Of a DNA stretch of 64,000 nt, positions 45,603 to 55,038 are shown one piece after another; position 1 is the first letter of the stretch; each line of letters begins with the position of its first letter. The notes below the pieces were generated by a model, which saw only the letters and a program-made list of their open reading frames with translations, was not told the DNA's origin and did no database searches. A program made the translations under genes and the position numbers. The stretch comes from DATJPW01 sp035506215 (GTDB lineage: Bacteria; Desulfobacterota; Desulfomonilia; Desulfomonilales; Desulfomonilaceae), in NCBI GenBank assembly GCA_035506215.1, contig DATJPW010000199.1, forward strand, positions 11,063 to 75,062, given 5' to 3'.

Positions 45603-46055
45603 TTACTCATAGCTTTTTAACACTTCTGCGGTCTGTCCCGGCGCCATCTTACCGTGAGCCTTTCCATCGATCTCCACCACCGGTCCCAGAGCACAGCAGC
45701 CGAGACAGTTAACGGTCTCCAGGCTGAACTTCAGATCCAGGTCTGTTTCACCCGGTTTAATTCCCGTCAGGCCTTCCACCGTGTCGAGCACACGCGACGC
45801 ACCCCGAACATGGCAGGCCGTTCCGACACAAATGTGAATCTCATGGCGTCCCTTGGGAACCAAACTAAAGGCTTTGTAGAAGGTAGCGATATGCTGTACC
45901 CTGGTCATGGGGACCTGCAGTCTTTCGCTGACCCGCTCCAGGGCTTCCTTGGGAAGCCAATGATTTTCGGCTTGAATCTCCAGTAATATCTGGATAAGCG
46001 CACTGGGTTCGCTGTGATGCTTATCAACAATCTGATCGATTCTGTCTTTGTCCAT
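45603..46055 (-). CDS. bamG: BamG-like NuoE-type [2Fe-2S] subunit
   Basis: 150 aa. Thioredoxin-like ferredoxin with Cys pairs in CVGTACHVRG and NCLGCCALGP, the N-terminal helical region typical of NuoE. Works with the NuoF-type subunit encoded nine bases downstream. ATG at 46055 has AGGA eight bases upstream; the GTG two codons earlier is possible. Confidence 0.87.
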   Translation of the reverse strand: MDKDRIDQIVDKHHSEPSALIQILLEIQAENHWLPKEALERVSERLQVPMTRVQHIATFYKAFSLVPKGRHEIHICVGTACHVRGASRVLDTVEGLTGIKPGETDLDLKFSLETVNCLGCCALGPVVEIDGKAHGKMAPGQTAEVLKSYE

Positions 46056-46108
46056 AGCCACTATCCTGATTTTCTTCTTTCTTCCGATCCATCGCCTGCC
46101 TTTTCACT

Positions 46109-46876
46109 TCAGGCGAGAGCAAAACACTTCCGGTCTTGATCGTATCGAACTAATCCTTGCCGCGATGAGGTGTTCAGGTGCCTGGACACCTCAGACGGGG
46201 TCAGGCCTAACTTCTTTGCCATTTCTGCCGTTGGAAGGGGTTTTTCCCTCAGGAGTAACATAATTTGGCTTATGACCAGTTTGTCCGCAATGGTTTCACT
46301 AAATAGCCGCTTCAGCTCATCACCGGCGAAGAATTTACCGTATTCTTCTTCCGGCATAGCAGGCAGCCTCAGCCTCTCCCTTTCCACCAGTCTGACGTAA
46401 GGGATAAGCTGAGTGACCGCTTCCAGCTTGAACTTCAATTCCTTTTCGTCCAGGCCTTCCCCTCGTCCAAGCGGTCCTAGCTCCCGGATCTTCTTGACAA
46501 AACCATTAACTCCTTCGACAAAAACGTTGGCTTCAGCGCCGGACATAAATTCGATCTTCAATCTCTCCGGGTTTAACCCTACGTGTTCCAGCAATTTCTT
46601 GGCCAAGTTCACCATGGTCAAGGCATGGTAATTTCCATGAGTGATATAGTTGCACTCGTTCAAGTGGCATGCGCCCATAAACACACCATCCGCTCCCTTT
46701 GAGAAAGCCCGGAATACATGTGCCAGATCGACTCGACCGGAACACATGACACGGATGAGCCTCATTTCAGTTGTATATTGACTTCTGGAAACTCCAGCTA
46801 AGTCGGCTGCGCCGTATGCTCACCAGTGGCACACAAACCCTAAAATCTTCGGTTTGAATTTCAGTCCTGCGCTCAT
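46109..46876 (-). CDS. bamF: BamF-like MvhD selenoprotein with C-terminal winged helix
   Basis: 255 aa when the in-frame UGA at 46822-46820 is read as Sec19. The N-terminus then reads FVCHWUAYGAADLAGVS, the MvhD [2Fe-2S] motif with Sec in place of a conserved Cys, followed by RLIRVMCSGRVD. Start ATG has AGGAGAGG just upstream; starting after the UGA would drop the first half of the cluster-binding motif. Residues about 1-140 are MvhD, which passes electrons to HdrA. Residues about 175-255 resemble an ArsR-like winged helix (PTAEMAKKLGLTPSEVSRHL), an unusual addition. Confidence 0.85.
46785..46797 (-). promoter_or_regulatory. Candidate SECIS hairpin of bamF
   Basis: CTGGA-GTT-TCCAG, five pairs, starting 22 bases after the UGA codon; outside it CTT and AAG can add three pairs across a two-base bulge. 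Position is right for a bacterial SECIS, the loop is less typical than that in bamE. Confidence 0.45.
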
Positions 46877-46929
46877 AGGTCCTCTCCTAGTACTTGATAA
46901 TCCCGGCTTTATTGATTCGTGTATCGCTG

Positions 46930-49900
46930 TTAATCTCCAACCGCTGCATCCATGGGCTGTCTGACCTCTTCTTCCGGAAACGCCGCATCAATTGCGCTCA
47001 AGACCTCTTCATCGTTGAAGTGCCTTAGTTGTATGGCATTGGTCGCGCACACCGTGTTGCAGAGACCATCTCCTTTGCAGAGGACAGGATTGACCCTCGC
47101 CTTTCTGCCGAGCGGTGTCTCGACAAACTCTATGGCGCCATAGTTGCACACCGTTATACATGCCCCACACGAAACGCATTTATTCTCATTCACCTCAGCC
47201 ACAGAACCGGACGCGACCACTACATCACGAGACAGAAGCGTTAACACCCGACCCGCAGCTCCATAAGACTGGTTGATCGTCTCCTGTATGAACTTGGGAT
47301 AATGGGCCAGTCCGCAGAGATAAACGCCGTCTGTGGCAAACTCGACAGGCTTTAATTTGACATGGGCTTCTTTGAAGAAGCCATCCGGGTTCAAAGTTAC
47401 CTTGAACAGTCCGGCCATTTCCTTGGTTGCTTCGGCCGGAATAATAGCGGCAGCCAAGGCAATTATGTCAGCATCCAATTCGATCTTCTTGCCCAAGATA
47501 TAATCGGTAGCGGTAACCTTTAGGACAGATCTGCCATCCTCAGCCTGGCCGGGTTCCACCTGAGGTTTATCCTCCGGTTCGTAGCGGATGAACTTGATGT
47601 CCTTGTTTGAAGCCTCACGATAGTAATCCTCGTTGAACCCATAGGTCCTCACATCCCGAAAGAGGATGTAAATGTCCATTTCGGGATTTATCTCTTTAAG
47701 TTTCAATGCGTTCTTTACAGACTCACTGCAACACAACCGGCTGCAATAATTTCTGTCTTCATTTCTGCAACCTACGCATTGAATCATCACGAGACTTTTC
47801 GCATTAACTATCTTTTCGTCTCCTTTGACGATCCGCTCCTCCAACTCAAGGTGGGTGGTGACCCTGTCATCTTCTCCGTAAAGGTATTCGGTCGGCGTAT
47901 ATAGATCGGCACCTATGGCAAGAACCGCCGCACCATGTTTTATATCTGCGAACCCTCTTTCAGACTTCACCGAGGTCACGAAATTCCCAATATAACCTTT
48001 AGCATCCGTGATTGTCGCATCATGGTAGACATGTATTAAGGGGTGTTGATACACTTTTGCTATGAGACCACGCAGGTATTCCTGGACATCCAGTCCATCC
48101 AGCGTGGAATGAATCCTTCGTGCCATTCCCCCAAGCTGCGAACTCTTTTCCACCAAGTGCACCTCATGCCCCTGGTTGGCAATGGAGAGAGCACAGTTCA
48201 TGCCGGCTATGCCTCCGCCTACCACCAGAGCGGCATTGTCAACCGGCAGGTCAAATTCCTGTAACGGCTCCAACCGACGGGCCCGTGCTACGGACATCCG
48301 GATGATATCCTTTGCCTTCTGTGTGGCCTCTTCCTTTTCTTTCGAGTGGACCCAGGAATTGTGCTCCCTGATATTAGCCATTTCGTAGTAATATTGATTG
48401 ATTCCCGCTTCCCGAACGGTGTCCCGGAAGAGCGGTTCAAGGGTCCTGGGGCTGCATGCAGCCACAATCACTCGATTGAGCCCCTTTTCCTTGGTCATGT
48501 CGGTTATTTCTTTGGCGGAGTTCGTAGCGCACGAAAATAGCTGTTCCTGAGCATGGACAACATTCGGTAGCGTTTTGCAGTACTCGACTGTTTCAGGAAC
48601 ATTGACTATCCTGCCGATATTTGCCCCACAATGACATACAAAGACCCCTATCTTTGGCTCCTCCTGGGAGACATCCCTTTCAGGCGGATATACCCGTTCT
48701 TTGGCCAGATTTCCTCGCCTGTAGTCCAACAGCTCTCCAATTTGGGAACTGGCTCCACTGGCGCTGAAAACCGACTCGGGGATATCTACTGGACCCTGGA
48801 GACCTCCGCTTACAAAAATCCCGGGCCTGTTCGTGGTCATGGGGTTGACAGGGTCGAGCTTGCAAAAATCATAATGATTGAGTTCTATGCCGAATTTTTC
48901 TGCAATGGACTTCACATCGGTTGGAGGATTCAATCCAACGGACAGCACCACCATATCGAACTCTTCTTCTTTTACGCCTTCATCCGGAGTGGAATACCGT
49001 ACCGTAACATTCTTGGTTACCGGGTCCTCTCTAACTATTGACGTGTAGCTTCTGATGAATCGAACCCCAGGAAGTTTCTCTGTTCTTTCGTAGTATCGCT
49101 CGAAGTCTTTTCCATAGGAACGCACATCGTTATGGAATATCGTACACTCTGCCTCTGCATCATGATCTCTGGTTATAAGCACCTGTTTCTGGGCGTAGGT
49201 GCAACATACCGCTGAACAATAGCTGTTTTCGCCCGCGGTAACTCGTCTGGAACCGACGCATTGGATCCAGGCTATTTTATGGGGATGCTTCATGTCGGAA
49301 GCACGCAGTATCTCACCCTCGTATGGGCCCGTCGAGGCCAACAGCCTCTCATAGTCCATACTGGTTACCACGTTCGCAAATTCCCCGTAGCGATACTCCT
49401 TCTTCACCTTCGGATCAAAGGGCTCCATACCGGCGGCCAAAATGATGGCCCCGACCTGTATTTCCTTTTTCTCCGCCGTTTGTTTCAAATCTATTGCGTT
49501 ATTCTTGCACACACCTTCGCAAATACGACATTTGTTCTCTTTGAGGTAAAGACAGCTTTCATCAATATACGTAATAAGCGGAATCGCCTGCGCGAAGTAT
49601 ACATGGACGGCTTTATTCTTCGATATTTCCTGATTATATTGGTCAGGATACTTGGCAGGGCAATATTCCACACAGGTAGTACATCCCGTGCATTTATCCT
49701 CGAGGATATACCTTGGTTTCTTAGTCAAGGTCACGTTAAAGTTTCCTACTTCCCCTTCTACACTGTTGACTTCAGTATAGGTGAGGACCTCTATATTGGG
49801 GTGCCGGCCGACCTCGACCAGCTTGGGTGCGAGAATTCACATGGAGCAGTCGTTGGTGGGAAACGTCTTGTCCAACTGCGCCATATGGCCGCCAATGCTT

Positions 49901-50067
49901 GGCCCTTTTTCAACCAGGTAGACCTTGAACCCGGCCGTGGCAAGATCAAGAGAGGCTTGAATCCCGCTGATTCCTCCACCAACAACCATCACGTCTCCAA
50001 AATTGGTCTCTCCAAAGTTCTCACAAAGTTGCTGGAGTTGCTCTTTCAGGAATATAACTTCTGCCAT
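46930..50067 (-). CDS. bamE: BamE-like HdrA selenoprotein, two flavin modules
   Basis: 1045 aa when the UGA at 49839-49837 is read as Sec77. Across it the protein runs NDCSM-U-ILAPKLVEVGRHP, where HdrA proteins have Cys. Module one (about 1-350): FAD motif VMVVGGGISGIQASLDLA and ferredoxin CTGCTTCVEYCP. Module two (about 455 onward): FVCHCGANIG, then LVVGGGIAGMNCALSIA. The C-terminus bears two [4Fe-4S] motifs (CVSCGACITVC, and an altered one ending CNTVC). HdrA flavins can bifurcate electrons; here that would help make low-potential electrons for BamB. ATG with GAGGTG eight bases upstream. Confidence 0.9.
49803..49822 (-). promoter_or_regulatory. SECIS hairpin of bamE
   Basis: GCTGGTCG, loop AGGT, CGGCCGGC: eight pairs (two G-U) with a GGU-containing loop, beginning 14 bases after the UGA. 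Distance, stem and GGU loop match the SelB-binding hairpin of E. coli fdhF. Confidence 0.7.
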
Positions 50068-50164
50068 TTTCTATCACCTCGTCGGCCGGCATGTGCGGTT
50101 GCCGAAATCCAAGTTGAGGGGCAATCCGAACTATGCCGTTGTATGCGTTACTTATGTGAACTTG

Positions 50165-50656
50165 TTAGTCCAGATCTAATTGCGCTTTGCATTGATTACA
50201 TTTCATCGCACCGCGAAAAACTTTGTTGCCGCATTCGGGACATATGTAGCGGGCTTCTTCGTCTCTAACCCATTTTTCGTCACCGAACTCTCGTCGATAC
50301 GGGACAGCCCTGAGGATAACCTTCTTGCCAACGGCCATGGAGAAATTGTCAATGTACCTACAGGGAAAATCATTGCATTGATGACAGCCGGTGTATCCTT
50401 TCTCTTTTGTGCAATTCCTGATCTCACACTGGCCGCAATGCATAAATTGGTCATCCGACAAGCAGCCACGGCACCGGATGTCTTCTGTTGAAAGGGCTTC
50501 GCTATTGGGGAGTGTCCCCTTGCCCGGCGTTCCTCCCTTGTATAGACTTACCAGCCGCTCCTTGAGCTTAATGTTATTGTCGCGGTGCGCTATGTAAATG
50601 GCGCAGACACCGCAATAAAGGCCACAAGGAGAAATTAGATCGGGATTTGTCGCCAT
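50165..50656 (-). CDS. DUF3795-type cysteine-rich protein
   Basis: 163 aa. The opening ISPCGLYCGVCAIYIA and later CRGCLSD, CGQCEIRNC, CHQCNDFPC are the DUF3795 pattern; a C-terminal zinc ribbon (CPECGNK, CNQCKAQ) is added. Eleven or more Cys suggest metal or cluster binding. It sits between bamE and bamD inside the operon; function unknown. Confidence 0.75.
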   Translation of the reverse strand: MATNPDLISPCGLYCGVCAIYIAHRDNNIKLKERLVSLYKGGTPGKGTLPNSEALSTEDIRCRGCLSDDQFMHCGQCEIRNCTKEKGYTGCHQCNDFPCRYIDNFSMAVGKKVILRAVPYRREFGDEKWVRDEEARYICPECGNKVFRGAMKCNQCKAQLDLD

Positions 50657-50685
50657 ATTCTTCGTCCCTAGGGTACTTCCCTTCC

Positions 50686-51837
50686 CTAAATCAACTCCTG
50701 GACGATCTCCGTGATGTCCTTCACCTCGATCTTTTCGTCAACGCCCATGGTGATTCTGCTGTCCTCAAGCATGGTAATGCAATAGGGGCAGGAAGTAGCC
50801 AGCACCTCGGCCCCGAGCCCGAGGGCCTGGTCTATCCTGAGATCACAGAATCTCTCACCCTTCAGGGTTTCCATCCAAACCCGGCCGCCTCCGCCTCCGC
50901 AACAGAGACTATCTGAGCGGGAATCAGGCAGCTCATTCAGTTCTAAGCCCGGTATCTTGTTTAAGATTCCTCGCGGCTCATCATATATGCCGTTATGTCG
51001 ACCCAAGTAACAAGGGTCGTGATACGTCACTTTCTTAGGATAATCCTGTTTAAACTGAAGCCTTCCCTCATTAACCAACTCGAACAGGTACTGGGAGATG
51101 TGAACTATCTCGAAGTTCACCCTGAATTCCGGATACTCGTTCTTGAAGGTGTGGTAGCAATGAGGGGAAGAAACAAGGATTTTCTTCACACCATTATCGA
51201 TGAAGGTTTTGATGTTTTCCTTGGCCAGTTGCTTGAATAATTCTTCGTCGCCCGTCTTGCGGATGCTTTCTCCACAGCAATTCTCCTTGGAGCCCAGGAT
51301 CCCGAAATTTACCTCTGCCTTATTGAGAATATTGGCTGTAGCCTTGGCGACTTTTTTCAATCGCGGGTCATAGCTGAGATAGCAGCCGGGAAAATAGAGA
51401 ATTTCCATGTCTTCGGTGAACGGTTTTACAGAAAGACCTTCCGCCCAAGCTGCCCTCTTTTCTCGATCTTCACCGAAGGGGTTTCCCTGAGCAACGAGGC
51501 CGGCGTTTATGGTGCGGATAGTCTTGACGGGAGCGGGATAAACCCCATAATCGTTGGCAATCCTTCGCAAGGATATCCCCGATTCGATCTGTTTGACGTC
51601 CCGGGGGCACTGCTGGGGGCATCTTCCGCAGGTCGTACAACGCCAGATGTCTTCACTCTCGATTTCGGTCAATCCAAACGTCGCTTCTCGGACGAGCTTG
51701 CGCATGCTGAAACTTCTGACCCTATTCCAGGGACAAACAGTATCGCATAATCCGCATTGGAAGCATCTCTTGAATGCATCTCCGCCGCTCGCTTTGATGA
51801 CATCGATGATCTCTTTGTAAGGGGCTACAGTCTCCAC
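50686..51837 (-). CDS. bamD: BamD-like HdrD-type iron-sulfur subunit
   Basis: 383 aa. Two N-terminal [4Fe-4S] motifs (CFQCGLCDTVCP, CTTCGRCPQQCP) and two CCG domains (FPGCYLSYD with NCCGES; HDPCYLGRHN with LCCGGGGG), which in HdrB/D hold the noncubane clusters. GTG start with GAGGAAGG upstream. It likely carries electrons between BamE and BamB/C. Confidence 0.87.
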   Translation of the reverse strand: METVAPYKEIIDVIKASGGDAFKRCFQCGLCDTVCPWNRVRSFSMRKLVREATFGLTEIESEDIWRCTTCGRCPQQCPRDVKQIESGISLRRIANDYGVYPAPVKTIRTINAGLVAQGNPFGEDREKRAAWAEGLSVKPFTEDMEILYFPGCYLSYDPRLKKVAKATANILNKAEVNFGILGSKENCCGESIRKTGDEELFKQLAKENIKTFIDNGVKKILVSSPHCYHTFKNEYPEFRVNFEIVHISQYLFELVNEGRLQFKQDYPKKVTYHDPCYLGRHNGIYDEPRGILNKIPGLELNELPDSRSDSLCCGGGGGRVWMETLKGERFCDLRIDQALGLGAEVLATSCPYCITMLEDSRITMGVDEKIEVKDITEIVQELI

Positions 51838-51869
51838 CGTTTTCCTTCCTCTTGTTTCGGCCTAATGTT

Positions 51870-52418
51870 TCAGCCCTTCTTTGACGCTGACATCCGGGAA
51901 ACAGTATCCATGACTTTCTCAAGGCCATACTTGTCGATCATGGATGTCAGTCCTATCTCTACGTCCTCCATCTTCACTTCTTCTTCGTCTACTTCCTCTT
52001 CCTTCTCTTCGTAGATCAGCGCGTCATTAATGCACCACTGAACACATAAGGGCTTTTCTTGTGGCGGATCGTCTTCACACATGTCGCATTTGAGAGGGAG
52101 TTTGGAATCGGGTTCCTTGAAAACATCCCTTGATGGGCAGGAAGCCCTGCAGAAACCGCACTCGTCGTATTCTTTCCCATCAATCACGTACTTGTCTCTG
52201 CCCATACACTCGGCCCCGGTATACTCCCCTGCGTACACGGGAACATAAACGTCTCTCATGGGGTCGCGGATCATCCGGATACGAGACCTTGCCGGATTAT
52301 TGCTGCTGTATTTCGGCGTGGCATGGAACGTCGAGCAGATCATCTCGCACGCGCGGCAGCCGTTACATTTATCAAGATCGATCGTGATTGTTTTTACTTT
52401 CTTCTTAGTTTTGGCCAT
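51870..52418 (-). CDS. bamC: BamC-like ferredoxin subunit
   Basis: 182 aa. DmsB/HybA-like fold with cysteine groups CNGCRACEMIC, CGFCRASC, CDMCED and CVQWC for several [4Fe-4S] clusters. A very acidic stretch follows near residue 140. Direct electron donor to BamB in the BamBC core. Its start overlaps the bamB end by 14 bases. Confidence 0.87.
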   Translation of the reverse strand: MAKTKKKVKTITIDLDKCNGCRACEMICSTFHATPKYSSNNPARSRIRMIRDPMRDVYVPVYAGEYTGAECMGRDKYVIDGKEYDECGFCRASCPSRDVFKEPDSKLPLKCDMCEDDPPQEKPLCVQWCINDALIYEEKEEEVDEEEVKMEDVEIGLTSMIDKYGLEKVMDTVSRMSASKKG

Positions 52419-54375
52419 TTTTTATTATCCCTCTCTGCACTAAGTCTTCGGCAACATCGCCCAGATCCAATTCCTCCAAGGTCTTTTTCTTGGGAATCCC
52501 GTCATTGTCCCAACCCTTGAACTCGTAGTACGCATCCAGGAGCTTGGCTTCCAGCTCCGGAAACCTCTTCTTCCAATGGTCTTCGGGCGGTACCTCATCG
52601 GCTCTTCGTAAGCCTCTTCTCACGTTGACGGCCCTGAGCAGACTTCGATTCCTCCTGTATACTTTCTTGAGGCCCTCTTCATCCATATCCATCCCCGTCG
52701 CTGCAGAGATAAGTTTCGGGTAATTGTGTATGTGATATGGGGGCTTCAAGGGAAATGACGACAAGCCGGCGCACACCCCGAGGGCGTCGTCGACGTAGTG
52801 CATCATCTCTTGCCAGTCAACAATGTCAACGGACATGTCAACAGTCGGATAATACGGATTCGAGTGTTCACCGCGGAATTCCCAGTCCAGAACAATTTGC
52901 TTGAATTTTTCATCAGGAACTTGGATCCAATCGCTTATAAACTGTTGCCTCTCCTCCATCGTAGCGAAAGGCGTCTGCGGGAACTGTCCTTCGATCTGGG
53001 TAATGTTTGCCTTCTCACCGGTGGCATACATGAGGTAGTAAACCGGGTTCAACATTCCAAGCTTGAGAGGCAACTGCTCGTGCTTCTTAATATTATTGTG
53101 AGCAAACTCCTCTGCGCCCTTACCGATCTTTTGGGCCGCCCAATGGGTGCCGTCGGCCAGAACATCCCCTATTCCTTCGCGTCGAACGATTCTATCAAGT
53201 AGCCAGTAGAATCTCCCCTCATTGTCGGACGGGCATCCTTCAAAGTCCTTGTCAGTTAGGATGCCGGCTTCTTTAAGTTCAACGGCGAAGGCCATCACTT
53301 GCGGAGTCGAGAATCCGTCCACTCCATACTCGGTGGCGCGCTGAGCGATCTTAAAGCCAAAATCCAGGTCGTCAACAAAGGCCGCCATTGTGTAGGTGAG
53401 TTTGGAGAAGCATTTCATCATGTAGGTGGAGTATCCGGGGACGGAGATTATTGCCCCGCATTTCATCGGGCAGTTGTAGCAGCTTATCAAACGCTTCCGC
53501 ACATTTAATTGAACACTCTTCCATCTCTCTTCGATTTCCTTGTTCCAGAAGTCCTTTCTGCGAACACGGGAATTACCCCACATGAAGTTCTCGGTGTGCC
53601 ACTTCTCATCAACGTGCAGCATCTCTTGAGGGGACCCAAGTCCCTGCAAAATTGTCATTACGTTGGGAACCGGATTTTCGTTTCGGTATTTTATGTATTG
53701 CAGCACTTCGTTGCAGAGTTCAATGTATTCGGCGGGTCGGGCAACGTTGACGTCCGTGGTTCCACGAACAGCTATTGCCTTTACCCCTTTGTCTCCCATG
53801 ACGGCGCCTATTCCGAGCCGGCTTGCGCTGGACCTACCCTGCTCGATTGAAGCCATGTACACCTTGTTTTCGCCGGCCAGACCGATTGCAGCGACCTGTG
53901 CATTCGGCTCGTTCAATTCTTTCTTGATAAGTTCTTGAGTTTCAACAGCGCCTTTGCCCCGCAGGTGAGAAGCGTCACGGATTTCCACCTTGTCATTGTT
54001 TATCCACAAGTAGACCAGATCAGGGGACTTGCCGCGAAGGATGACTTTATCGTACCCGGCATACTTTAATTCCGGCGCCCAAAATCCACCCATCATCGAG
54101 TATCCCATGAACAAAGTCTGAGGAGAGTAGGTGGTAACCATCGTACGATTAGCGCCAGGGGCAGGTGTGCCGCCCAAAAGGCCGGTGGAGAATATGAGCA
54201 GATTATTCGGAGAAAAGGGTTCGGTTTCAGGGGGGACCCTATCCCACAACATCCTGGTGTTGGTACCTAGTCCCCCGAGATGAAGTTCGGTTGATCTTAG
54301 GTCGGTTGCCACCCTATCGACGCTTCCTCGGCTCAGATCGATTTCCAAATTGAATCCTGTCTCTGCGTACCTCAT
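52405..54375 (-). CDS. bamB: BamB-like tungsten enzyme, class II benzoyl-CoA reductase active-site subunit
   Basis: 656 aa, aldehyde:ferredoxin oxidoreductase superfamily. The cluster ligands are in CYNCPMKCGA with the fourth Cys near ALGVCAGL; tungstopterin-binding features include the N-terminal GGLGTN and GYSMMGGFWAPELKYAGYD. Among AOR relatives the neighbours bamC-I single out BamB, which reduces benzoyl-CoA to cyclohexadienoyl-CoA without ATP. First intact gene of the operon; AAGGGG eight bases ahead of the ATG. Confidence 0.88.
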   Translation of the reverse strand: MRYAETGFNLEIDLSRGSVDRVATDLRSTELHLGGLGTNTRMLWDRVPPETEPFSPNNLLIFSTGLLGGTPAPGANRTMVTTYSPQTLFMGYSMMGGFWAPELKYAGYDKVILRGKSPDLVYLWINNDKVEIRDASHLRGKGAVETQELIKKELNEPNAQVAAIGLAGENKVYMASIEQGRSSASRLGIGAVMGDKGVKAIAVRGTTDVNVARPAEYIELCNEVLQYIKYRNENPVPNVMTILQGLGSPQEMLHVDEKWHTENFMWGNSRVRRKDFWNKEIEERWKSVQLNVRKRLISCYNCPMKCGAIISVPGYSTYMMKCFSKLTYTMAAFVDDLDFGFKIAQRATEYGVDGFSTPQVMAFAVELKEAGILTDKDFEGCPSDNEGRFYWLLDRIVRREGIGDVLADGTHWAAQKIGKGAEEFAHNNIKKHEQLPLKLGMLNPVYYLMYATGEKANITQIEGQFPQTPFATMEERQQFISDWIQVPDEKFKQIVLDWEFRGEHSNPYYPTVDMSVDIVDWQEMMHYVDDALGVCAGLSSFPLKPPYHIHNYPKLISAATGMDMDEEGLKKVYRRNRSLLRAVNVRRGLRRADEVPPEDHWKKRFPELEAKLLDAYYEFKGWDNDGIPKKKTLEELDLGDVAEDLVQRGIIKNGQN

Positions 54376-54380
54376 CTTTT

Positions 54381-54647
54381 TTACCCCTTACAGTCGACTT
54401 GCGATATGCTCGTCAGCGCTTCTGCAACCCAAAAAGTGTTAATTCCCGGTCCGTTAGTGGCCGAACCAAGCCGTTCCCCATAGTATTCCGGTCGAGGCGC
54501 TCCGAAGTACACGCTGTCTATTATCGCAATGATATGGACGTCTTGTTCTTTCATGGGACGGATCTGAAGATTCGCCGCATCGACATCCTTTTTGTTCACG
54601 CTGGCTTGCCTTTGCTGAATGGCCTCAGAGCCCCAATACTCAGGCAT
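54381..54647 (-). pseudogene. Truncated GNAT acetyltransferase remnant ahead of bamB
   Basis: About 88 codons from an ATG at 54647. LQIRPMKEQDVHIIAIID and the following FGAPRPEYYGERL resemble the first beta-alpha part of GNAT N-acetyltransferases, but the frame ends soon after TFWVAE, before the acetyl-CoA site, with a stop six bases from bamB. No ribosome site. It lies in the bam leader region and may be a relic, or a short translated leader; as an enzyme it would be nonfunctional. Confidence 0.45.
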
Positions 54648-54720
54648 AATTGAACCGCTTAGACTTGCGCCTGGGCTCTGAAGTTTGTGTTGACCGAGAC
54701 TTGGCAACATCGTTGATATG

Positions 54721-54748
54721 AATATAACTTATATGAAAACTATGTCAA
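54721..54748 (-). promoter_or_regulatory. bam operon promoter with overlapping palindrome
   Basis: Minus strand TTGACA (54748-54743), 16 bases, TATATT (54726-54721). ATATAAGTTATAT (54734-54722) is a 13-bp palindrome covering the -10 and adjoining spacer, well placed as the operator of the divergent TetR-type regulator. The rest of 54711-55038 is noncoding. Confidence 0.65.
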
Positions 54749-55038
54749 GGCTTTTTGTATTTTACCAAAAAAAATTTCAACTTGATCAGCACTGACTTTC
54801 CCTCTGAATGCGCTGCCGAACGTTGATAATTTATTGAAACGAGTTGCATCGTATCCGCGTCGCAGCCCGATATCATTGGATATATGCCTAAATTACAGCA
54901 AGTTATCAAGACTTGAACGCCGTCCCATGCGCTTCAAACGTCGCAGACAAGAAAAATTCTTGACTATTTATCATATGAGTGGTATTCGGTTTTGAACTAA
55001 GATATACTGGTCATTGTATCCCCTCCCCGGAGTTATAT

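Noticed and set aside
49837..49839. Stop codon splitting the hdrA gene, first read as a frame-breaking mutation
   Set aside because: Both sides are in the same frame, the position is a known Cys/Sec site in HdrA and a GGU-loop hairpin follows, so recoding is the better explanation.
49261..50268. 335-codon plus-strand frame
   Set aside because: Opposite bamE; shadow frame.
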